NCBI GenBank assembly: GCA_026770025.1
Contig: JAMXDE010000010.1
Span: 682,001 to 746,000 of the forward strand
Length of the DNA stretch: 64,000 nucleotides
Reading direction: 5' to 3'
Origin: Craspedostauros australis
Lineage: Eukaryota > Bacillariophyta > Bacillariophyceae > Mastogloiales > Achnanthaceae
The translations under genes were made by a program, and so were the position numbers. Within the stretch, counting starts at the first letter, position 1, and each line of letters begins with the position of its first letter. This document shows, in pieces, positions 31,136 to 40,090 of the stretch. The notes below the pieces were generated by a model that searched no databases, had not been told where the DNA came from, and saw only the letters and a program-made list of their open reading frames with translations.

Positions 31136-34100
31136 ATGAAGCTTGATTTCGTGGCCTGGTTCGCCCTGTGCACAGCAGCCACTGTCGATGTCGGCAGCGC
31201 GTTCACATCGAACGCTGGCCATGGAGGCACTCGGTCTGGTGCCACTTTTGTGAGCAGCGGACAACAACAACAACAACAGCAGCATCACACATTGTCGTTC
31301 ACGCCGGCGCCGTACCCGCATGCGCTTTTCGCTGCGAAGGACGGAGATGACAAGACCAACAAAGAGTTGGAGCCAAGCATCGACAAGGTGTTGGCAGAGA
31401 CGGAGGAGGCCCTGAAGGTGGCGGAGGCTGCCATCCAGGAGACGCCGGCGAACTCAAAACCAACATCGGCACCAGCGGCCACCAAAGCATCCAACCCGCC
31501 GCCAGCACCGAAGAAACCCACACCGGCTCCAAAGCCAAAAGCGGCAGCGAAGCGTCCGGCTGCGACACCACCTCCGCTCAGAGCACCGGCAGCCCGGAGA
31601 TCAGGAGTCCTCGACAACCCAGTGGTGGGCTTCCTCGGCAAGGCTGCTGGCGCTGTCGGCGGTGCCATTGGCGGAGCAGTCAAGAGCGCGGCTGAGTTCG
31701 TGGCAAAGGCGGCGCAAGACCAAGTCGAAAAGACAGCCAACGAGCTCAAAGCCATTCCTGGTAAGGTGGCCGATGCAGCAGCAAAGAAGGTCGACGAGAC
31801 GACGCAGGCGCTCGCCGCCATCCCTGGCAAGGTCGCTGACGCGGCAGCGAGGAAGGTGGACGAGACGACGCAGGAGATCGCTGCCATCCCAGGCAAGGTG
31901 GCCGATGCCACTGCGAAGAAGGTCGACGAAACAGGGCAGGAGATCGCGGCCATCCCAGGCAAGGTGGCCGATGTCGTCGAGCAGGCAGCCGCGGAAGTCG
32001 CGGGGGAAATCAAAGCAACTCCAGGACGCGTGGCCAAGGCCACGAAGAATGCAGTTGACACCACCGTGACCAGCACCCAAAAGGCCATCGAAGGTGCAGT
32101 TGATGACACCATCGACGCCGTCGAGAAGGCCGTGGATGATGTCGTCTCGCTTCCTGGCAAGGCACTCAACGAGCTCGAAACATCCGTCTCGAACATCGTT
32201 GGTGGTGACAAGGGCGAACCTTCGTCCAAGGCAATTCCACCAAAGGTCGCGCCACCAGCTATCACCGAAAGTGCTGTGCCACCAACACCGCCAACCCCGC
32301 CAGCTCGCAAGCCGGAACTGCCACGGCCTTCTCTGCAGCTGCCAAAGCTTGAGGCGCCTCGGCCATCGTTCTCCATCCCGTTCCTGGAAGCCAACAAGGA
32401 CGCCCCTGCCGAAGCTGCTGCAGCTGCTCCCAAGAAGGCTGCCAAGGAGGCTCCTCAGGAGAAGCCTCCGCAGCAGGCGCCACAGCCACCACGTCCATCT
32501 TTCTCGATTCCATCTTTTGACATCAGTAAGAAGGCGGACGAACCAGCAAAGTCGGAGCCGAGCTCCCCTCGTCCATCCTTCTCCATCCCTGGATTAGGCG
32601 CACCACAACAAAAAGCAACGCCAAAGAAGCCTGCCGCTGCGGCTCCAGCTGCTGCTGCTTCTGAAGTCAAACCACCGCAGTCACCACGACCATCTTTCAA
32701 TTTGGCCGGCCTTAACATTCCGTCGCTCGGAACACCCGATCAGTCAACCGCAGACAAGTCGGCATCGGACCAAGCAGAGAGACTCGAGACGGAGCGTCGT
32801 CGCATCCAAGAGCAGAAGGAAGCCGCAAAGCAGAAGCGAGAGGAGCAAGCCAGGCTGAAGGCAGAAGCCGCAGAAAAGAAGGCTGCGGAGCTGGCTGAGA
32901 AGAAGAGGATAGCTGCCGAAAAGGCGCAAGAGCAGAAGGAGGCCAAGGCTAGAGCTGCAGAGGAGAAGCGCCAGGCGCAGGAGGAGAAGACAGCAGCAGC
33001 GGTCGCGGCGATTGCTGCGAAGCGTGAGCAGATGGCAGGCAAGAAGACTGCCGCGACGCCAGCGAAGGTCGAAGAGGCCTTGGGCACAGCAAAGGCACGC
33101 AGCACATTCTCACTCGGAGCGTTGTTCGGCTTTGAAGGTGACAGGGAATCGGCGGCCAAGGATCTTGGCGCACCATTGCCACCACCGAAGAGCGTCACCA
33201 ACGTGCCTCGTGGTGTCCCAGTCATCTCCAACTGGAAGCAGAACAGAGACGGGGCCATCGTCGGCGCCATCAGCGGTGCCAGAGGCTTCCAAGATGGCGA
33301 AGGCGTCACGACCTCACCAGTCCTGAAGGGTGCCACATCCGGAACAGTGGTGACCACATCATCCGGATCCAAGTAAGTGCAGATATTGTCATGTATATTG
33401 ACGTTGATGCTGATGTCGCGCCTGACGAGCTGAAGTATGGCACAGCCACCGCGACGAGGGGAAGTGTATACTCTACCCTGCTCTACCTGATTCCACTTGC
33501 TGCGATGCTTGCAATGACAGACTGCGCTTGTGCCCAGACACAGTTGTACTGCACGTGTTTGGCATTGCTCTTTCAACAATTGCATCATGCGACTCACCAT
33601 GGTGCGCTTTTCTTTTCTCCAATGACATTCCACTTCTCTAACCATTCCCGAACACTCCCACAGGTATTACCTTGCACCCAAGACCACCGGCGTTGCTGCG
33701 GGGCGTGCTACGGCATCACCCTCGCAGGTGCAGCAAAAGAGACAACAGCAAGCCGAAGAGAAGAAGAGAGAGGCCGAGGCAAAACGTGCTGCCGCTATCG
33801 CCGACCAGCAAGCCGCGGCGGAAAGACGAAGGCAGGAGGCTGAAGCCAAGAAGGCAGCAGCCGCAGCGCTCGTCGAACAGAAGAAGGTCGAGGCCCAGCA
33901 AAAGCGCGAAGCTGCTGCTGCACTTGCCGAACAGAAGAAGGCTGAAGCTTTGCAGAAGCGCGAGGCAGCCGCAGCGCTCGCCGAACAGAAGCAGGCCGAG
34001 GCCCAGCAGAAGCGCGAAGCTGCTGCTGCGCTTGCCGAACAGAAGAAGGCTGAAGCTTTGCAGAAGCGCGAGGCAGCCGCAGCGCTCGCCGAACAGAAGA

Positions 34101-35374
34101 AGGCCGAGGCCCAGAAGAAGACCGAAGCTGCTGCTGCACTTGCCGAACAGAAGAAGGCTGAAGCTTCGCAGAAGCGCGAGGCAGCCGCAGCGCTCGCCGA
34201 ACAGAAGAAGGCCGAGGCTCAGCAAAAGCGAGAAGCCGCGGCCTTGGCCCAACAGAAGCGAGAGCAAGCTGCGGCAGCTAAGAAGGCCGCGGCTACCCCA
34301 GCACCGGCCAAGAAAACTTCAGCGCCGCCCGCCAAGCAGGCCCCGAGAGGCGTCCCTACAATGAGATCATGGAAGGAAAGGAGCGATGGTAAGTGACCAT
34401 TGTGCAATCGTTGCCGTCGCTGTTGATGTTGATGATGTCGCAGAACGCATTGGTGCGAGTCTTGCAGGTGTTGCATATCCACTTTCCCTTCGTTTTGTCA
34501 AAGCAAACAAACGATCAATCAATCAATCCAGGCGACATCTCACCCGCGTTCGTGTTGTGCATGAATATTGAACGATGCTGTGGGTGATTGTACTAATGTA
34601 TACTCTACTCTGCGCGTACATGTATTTCATTGCCATACTCTACACGATCATGATCATTATCATCTGCTTGGATCCAACACTCTCCCGCAATACAACTTGA
34701 CCGTCGGCGACGTGACTGCCTGCGACGACAACACTCCTACACATGAAGGAGGCATCACTGGAAAGATCTTCGATTCGCCAACCTTCCCGGACGGCGAGAC
34801 CGTCGAGACATCAAAGATATCGAGAGGTAAGATCGAGAACGGATCTGTGGTGCAGACGTCATCCGGCAGCCGCTACTTTTTGAGCGCCGAGCCCGCCAGC
34901 ACGGGATTTGCAGCAGCCATCGAGAACCTCTCCTTCAACAAGGGAGGTACCATCCAGCTTACGAACATGAGGAAGGAGAAAGAAAACGTCCGACCAACCA
35001 AGCCAAAGCCTGCAGCGTCAAAGCCACAACCAACGCCAAGACAGACATTCTCCCTGTTCGGTTTGGCTGGCAGCGACGAGAAAAAGGCACCCGCTAAACC
35101 TGCAGCTCCAGCACGAAAGGCATCTCCACCACCAGCACGCTCCACGCTCAACGTGAAGAAGCCCGCTGCCAAACCCGCCAAGACGGCACCAAGAGGAATT
35201 CCGACACTGAAGCGATGGAGGAAGAACCGAGACGGATCGATCACGGGGTTGATCAGCGGTTCGCCGTCCTTCGACGATGGCGAGCGCATCACGACAAGTC
35301 CAATCGCTAAGGGGAACGTTGCAAACAGTGAGGTGGTGACAACAGGCAGTGGATCACGGTACTTCCTTGCATGA
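31136..35374 (+). CDS. Large plastid-targeted repeat protein with three RGxP...SGSRYFL modules
   Basis: Three exons (31136-33372, 33664-34388, 34749-35374) join in phase to 1195 residues. The introns of 291 and 360 bp have GTAAGT donors. The start MKLDFVAWFALCTAATVDVGSA|FTS is a signal peptide with the SA|F plastid motif. A Pro/Ala/Lys linker follows. Five 22-residue repeats with the core AIPGKVADAAAKKVDETTQ lie at about residues 200-310, and four PRPSF(S/N)(I/L) motifs come next. An Ala/Glu/Lys coiled coil occupies about 550-660 and a second, of seven 18-residue repeats (ALAEQKKAEALQKREAAA), about 800-935. A module of about 60 residues occurs three times (from about 690, 973 and 1136): RG(V/I)P, then a Trp, NRDG.I.G.ISG, DGE..TTSP and SGS(K/R)Y(F/Y)L. 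Introns interrupt modules 1 and 2. I do not recognise a function. The helices suggest a structural or membrane-surface role in the plastid. Confidence 0.85.
31740..32010 (+). repeat. 66-bp coding tandem repeat (22 residues)
   Basis: This DNA-level tandem repeat inside exon 1 of the plastid repeat protein encodes five 22-residue units around AIPGKVAD. Unit 1 to unit 3 are close at the nucleotide level (gccatccc.ggcaaggt.gc.ga), and later units diverge. Confidence 0.8.
33880..34240 (+). repeat. 54-bp coding tandem repeat (18 residues)
   Basis: About seven copies in exon 2 of the plastid repeat protein encode AALAEQKKAEAxQKREAA. Units with AEAQQ and AEALQ alternate in part, hinting at a 108-bp higher-order unit and recent expansion. 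Confidence 0.88.
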
Positions 35375-36333
35375 GCGTACTCATAAGCCAGCGAAGTTAC
35401 TGGTAGCAAGGTAGGTGCAGAGAAGCGCACAGGAGAGACAGAAACAAGGCAAGAACTCGAAGAGCCAGAGCCAGACGAAGAACAAGATACATGCCTCAGG
35501 ACACCCTCCATCATCATCCTACATATCATAAATATGTATCCTATGAACGGATGGATTTATTCTTGGGCGTAAAATACAATGTAAAGCATTTGAACATCTT
35601 CGTCCACTTTCGTTCGATCGCACTTTGTGGTATCGGCCTTGTATGGTATAGTACCATGCCCATGATGCGACAGCATACCTACGAAGACCGCGTCGACTCG
35701 GCTGCACACTACTCTATCCACCCACCCCGGACAGACAGGGCCGCCGAGAAAACCGTAGCATCTGCTGTGTCGCCTTGTGCCATACATATTATACTATACA
35801 AAGTCTGGAGTACGACTATGGCACATACGAGGTATTAGTGTGGTATTCTGCTCTTACTCTACACTCCTGTGAGCTACATACCTTGCCTCCTGTAGGTACG
35901 TTGTCTGTTGGGTTGCTGATGACGTCAGAACTCACACGAGGAAGAAGAAACACGACGAACTCATACCAATCAACCAAAGTAAAAAATGATAACATGCACA
36001 CACCCACAAACACAAAAGGAAAGAGAGGAGAAGGACACGGCAGAGACCTCTCTCCTGTGGAGTCTCCACGATTTCATGCCGATCATCGTGGCAGGACAGA
36101 CAGAGAACGGCAACACTTCATGAATACTGAGCAGGTGCACGCCACTGGCAAAGCTCCTATCGATCGTTCACACTAGTTCGTATCAGCATCAGCATCGGTG
36201 TTAGCATTGGTGTTAGCAGCAAAGCGGCGCCATTCATTCGTTTCACACGAGATGGGAGACATTTGATCGGGGGATAAGGCGCAAAGCACAGCAGCGAGAC
36301 CAAAGCCAAGCCCAAGATCACGGACAATCACAA
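35375..36333. other. Intergenic region
   Basis: No supported gene lies between the plastid repeat protein and the Smr-UIM gene, both on the plus strand. It contains an imperfect palindrome, gtatggtatagtaccat, near 35642-35658 and a GTTAGCATTGGTGTTAGCA repeat near 36200. Confidence 0.5.
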
Positions 36334-37314
36334 ATGCAAGCAGCCAATGGCACACCTTCCGTCGTCGCGGAGCTTGATCTTCATGGCTACCGTCTGCAGG
36401 AATCGATCCGACGCTTCACCCAGTTCATCGATGAGGTTGTGACGACCAACACGACAAGCAAATCGTCAGGTCGGAAAAAGTTCAAATCCAAGGATGGCAA
36501 TGTTTGGGTGCTCGTCATCACGGGCAGCGGGGCCCACGGCCAAGATGGTCCGGTCTTACGCAATGGGATCGAAAAGCTGATGGTCAAGCGTGGCATGACG
36601 TATCGTATCAATCGAGGCAAGGGCAGCTTCATGGTGCTGGCCAATTCGGGCGTCGTCTTGCGTGCACCACAGCAACAGCAACCAGGCACCAAAATCATCG
36701 TCAAACCACGTCATGAAATCGAAGACCTCCACAACATGCCCGATCTCCCCAAACCCACCGCCTTGAAGCAGCATGCCATCAACCCGATTCCATCCGAGGC
36801 CGCGGCACATGACCAATCCATTCGGGCGAGCAAGGAGGACTTCATCCGTTTCGAAAATCAACGCAAGAAGGAGACCAAGCTGCTCAAAAAGGCCATGTCC
36901 ATGTCGAACGTGGAATACGAGAAGCAGATCCACCAGTGCGATCAGGAAGAGGCCAATCTGCAACGTGCCATGTCGCTGTCGCAGATGGAGACCGAGCAAC
37001 GTGGCGGAAACAGTCACAGCAACGCTGATGATGATGACGACGACGATGTCATCAAGGAGATATTGGAATTGTCCAAGAAAGATGTCGGGCTTATGCAGAC
37101 CTCAGGATGGGAGGATGACGAAGAACGCCTCAGAGAAGTTCTCGAATTATCCATGAAGGATGCAGAGCTTGAGACGGAGGATGATCTCGCCGCTGTTCTG
37201 GAACTATCCAAACACGATGCGATGGAGCATTCTGGGCATGCAGAACGGGATGAGGATGACAGCAAGGATGAAGCCCTTAAGCAAGCCCTAGCGGTGAGTT
37301 TACAGGACCTGTAA
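36334..37314 (+). CDS. Smr-domain protein with multiple ubiquitin-interacting motifs
   Basis: This intronless frame encodes 326 residues. Residues 10-110 form an Smr domain: the LDLHG motif is at 14-18 and the loop TGSGAHG at 63-69, followed by GPVLRNGIEKL and a final strand ending FMVLAN. Smr domains bind or cut nucleic acid; stand-alone Smr proteins can be endonucleases acting on RNA or branched DNA. Residues 111-170 are a Gln/Pro linker. From about 178 to the end the protein is helical and acidic, with repeated UIM-like units of the form E..L..(A/V)L.LS..D: LQRAMSLSQME, IKEILELSKKD, LREVLELSMKD, LAAVLELSKHD and LKQALAVSLQD at the very C-terminus. Combining Smr with four to six UIMs suggests recruitment to ubiquitylated targets, such as stalled ribosomes or DNA repair sites. 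That is inference. Confidence 0.85.
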   Translation: MQAANGTPSVVAELDLHGYRLQESIRRFTQFIDEVVTTNTTSKSSGRKKFKSKDGNVWVLVITGSGAHGQDGPVLRNGIEKLMVKRGMTYRINRGKGSFMVLANSGVVLRAPQQQQPGTKIIVKPRHEIEDLHNMPDLPKPTALKQHAINPIPSEAAAHDQSIRASKEDFIRFENQRKKETKLLKKAMSMSNVEYEKQIHQCDQEEANLQRAMSLSQMETEQRGGNSHSNADDDDDDDVIKEILELSKKDVGLMQTSGWEDDEERLREVLELSMKDAELETEDDLAAVLELSKHDAMEHSGHAERDEDDSKDEALKQALAVSLQDL

Positions 37315-38391
37315 CGTCACCATTGCGGTTGCGAACATATTTGTAGTGATGTTGGAAAACAGTAGAGCAAAGCTATCGCGTGATGACAAATACCCGCGAA
37401 AGGAGCCAAGATAAAATATGCTCAATGCGTACAACTGAAAGCAAATGGAAGAGTCCACCCCGAAGAACGTTTATTATTATACGCGTTCTCCAACTTCTCC
37501 TCTTCGTTCAGTGTGATGTATCGCGGTGCCTCCCCCCAATATTAGTGTGATCTTCTGGGTGCCAACAGAAGTAGATACTCTCTCTGTCTCTCTCGCTCCA
37601 CGAGCAGTCAGCGAGAGCGAGAGGGTACTGCTGATTCATTCCGTCTCGACTTGCACAAGCATGCTATATATCCACGTTATTGTATCTAAATATATGATTA
37701 CCGCAGACTACGAATGCAACACAATGGCAAATACTACATTCATTCAGGACACGCTTAATGGAGTCGCGTCGATCGACTGGGAAAACTCTTCTCGATCCTC
37801 ACAAAGGCCCAAAATTCCAGGCTAAATGTCCAATAGGCTCTATCTATGTACGCCAGGCTATTTAACACGTCAGCAAGATTCAAACGATCCGTCACAATCG
37901 ACACATGAGATTCACCGCTTCCATGATGAATGGTCGCGCCGAACAACAACAAAAGGAACTCAACGCGAACGCGAGGCGCCCAAAGTTGATGGTCGATCTT
38001 GGTGACGATCTGCTGCCAATCACCACTCCTTGCATGGCACCGATCTGCGGCAACAACAGGCCAAAGGCTCCTCGAGGCTTTCCCCTCACATGGATGACCA
38101 CAAGCCAAAATTCCCAACTTTCCTCCCGTGGTCAGCACACACACACCAAACCGACATGCGCACGATCTTGTTGCAGGCTTGTCATCGGCCGTCGCGCCAT
38201 CGCAACATGCCACAGATCCGGGTGAGTAGAGTAGAGTAGAGTAGATACATACTCTATCTGGAGTGCAGTTGTTCGTCGCTTCCTGCCGGACACTGGGTAG
38301 CCACAATTGTCATCGTCCTCAATCAACATCCACTCGACATCACCACCGACGTCAACGCAGCCTCCGCCAAGCACATCGCCGTGGGCCCATC
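37315..38391. other. Intergenic region upstream of the Nudix-CobW gene
   Basis: It holds a CT/GA inverted pair near 37580-37622 (ctctctctgtctctctcgctc and cagcgagagcgagag) that could form a hairpin, and a (GTAGA)n microsatellite at about 38226-38245. A donor-like ccggGTGAGTAG at about 38217 and acceptor-like gagtgCAG at about 38268 could mark a 5' UTR intron of the Nudix-CobW gene. No separate gene was identified. Confidence 0.45.
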
Positions 38392-39993
38392 ATGTCTCGC
38401 AAGGCACGAGAAGATAAGTCGGCCTGGAAGACGCCTTCCATCCACGCTTTGGTCGGTGATTATGGACCATTCACGGCCAAGGGCTTCGCGCCCATCGAAA
38501 ACGTCACCATTCTTGTGATGGCATCGATGCAAGGCAAGAAGGAACACGAAGAGCAAGCACAATCACAACCACAACGACACCCCATGTACGAACTCGCGGG
38601 ACCGGCTCAGCAAGTGCTTCTGTCAAGCAACCGCTCTTCAAAGGCTGTGAGCGGCGGGCTCCTTGTGCTTGATGTAAGCACAATGTTCGAAACAACGGCT
38701 GAGTATCTGGAGGCCTTGGACAAGGAGCTCCGCCAACCTGCAAACGAAAAGACAAACGTCGGCGGAGCGTTGACTAAGGGATTCGGTAAATCCATCTTCC
38801 GACTCCTGCAACGTCTGTTGCTGCGTCAAGTTACCTTGATGGCCTCCGGGGAGCTTTGCGGGTTGATCTGGAAGATCTGGAGAGCAGCCGCCGCATACGA
38901 TCCCGAAATGATCGGCGGTATTCAATTTGCCCATCCCGTCTTGTCAGCCGAATTCGTCAATTTGTATCTGACGCAACAGAAGCCGCACGAACTGTGCCAA
39001 CCTCTTGCCCACGTGGAAAACAGGGTCGTCACCCGCAAGGACCGAAAGAAGAAGAAAAAGAAATCCGGCAAGACGTTGTCCCCGCCGTCGTCGCCGTCAT
39101 CAGGATCGTCCTCAGGCTATGCAGGATCATGCCCGCATCTCGATCTACTTGTGCACTCCGCAGATGACAAGGTCGCCCGCGTCGGCATATTGCGGGCACT
39201 TCTGCCACTGGGAGCAACAAAGATCGCGGATCCCACCAAGAGCAACGAAGGCCAGGCAACCAACACATATCAATGGATGGTCCATGCCATGAGCGATAAC
39301 AACGACCTCGAAGACCCCAACCCGGCCGAAGATCGCGACCCGGCTGAGGACGAAGACGAAGAAGAGACAGCGAAAGCAAACTATGCCTACGACCCGGACA
39401 TGTTTGATTCGCTTGGGAAGTCCCTCTTCGTATCAAAGGTCAAGGTCGAAATGAATCGTAACACCAAACAGTACGAACGCAATTGCGAAGACGTCACCAG
39501 AGACTTGCTGACGGTTACGATGCCGACTCCACCGGCCGTTGAAGAGCAAGGGGTTTCCGCACTAGGTTGCATCCCACCCTCGCAATGGGAGCGGCAGGTT
39601 GGAGCGTTGGTGTTGCGAGGCAATCGCTGCGTCTTGGCCCGATCTCTCAAGGGAGAATGGCAGGGCATGCGCATCCCTTCTGTGGTCCCCAAACCCAACG
39701 AAACGCCGCAGGAAGCAGCAAAGCGCGCCTTGGAAGCCTTCACCGAAGTTGATGCGAAGAAGGAAGCCGACATCTTGGACTGGGTCTTGCCCGTATCCAT
39801 ATTGGCCCCGAACGGACGTCCCGTGGTACTCACGCTCTATGCTCTCTATGCCACCGAACCACCTCCCGACGGCCCATTGGAAGATGCCGATTTGGAGGAC
39901 GACGAAACTCCGTATGACTGGTACACATGGGCCAACGTCCAAAAGCGACTGGACGAATCCTCCCTGCAGGGATTGCAGATGATGGCCCTATAG
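38392..39993 (+). pseudogene. N-terminal half of a Nudix-COG0523 fusion gene, cut by a LINE
   Basis: This frame gives 533 residues from the ATG at 38392 and ends at CTA-TAG, where the LINE begins. Only the sequence up to 39989 belongs to the gene. Residues 1-210 (ENVTILVMAS, YELAGPAQQVLL, GGLLVLDVS) form a domain I do not recognise. A Lys-rich segment and an acidic segment (AEDEDEEE) follow. Residues about 385-520 are a Nudix-like domain starting at WERQVGALVLRGNRCVLARS. The Nudix box position reads KPNETPQEAAKRALEAFTEV, where the usual REUxEE has become RALEAF, so hydrolase activity is doubtful. The frame continues exactly into the CobW half at 48676: 38392-39989 plus 48676-50311 gives 1077 codons and a stop. 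Alternatively, both halves could now be expressed as separate proteins. Confidence 0.85.
39972..39989. repeat. Left target-site duplication of the LINE
   Basis: ATTGCAGATGATGGCCCT is present here and, identically, at 48658-48675, immediately outside the two ends of the LINE. The bases on both outer sides differ, so the duplication is exactly 18 bp. Confidence 0.97.
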
Positions 39994-40090
39994 TCCGTGT
40001 GACCCTTCCACCGAGAAGACGTACGTAGGACCGGTACTAAAAAATTTACGTAGAACGTGTACAATTACTACCGCAGAAAAACCATCGACC

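Noticed and set aside
31285-32445. 386-residue minus-strand open frame rich in Ala/Ser
   Set aside because: It is antisense to the biased Ala/Lys/Pro codons of the plastid repeat protein.
37905-38391. Extra upstream exon of the Nudix-CobW gene
   Set aside because: A donor-like GTGAGTAG and an acceptor-like GTGCAG are present, and one frame before the ATG looks protein-like, but that frame is not the Nudix frame. A 5' UTR intron is the simpler reading.
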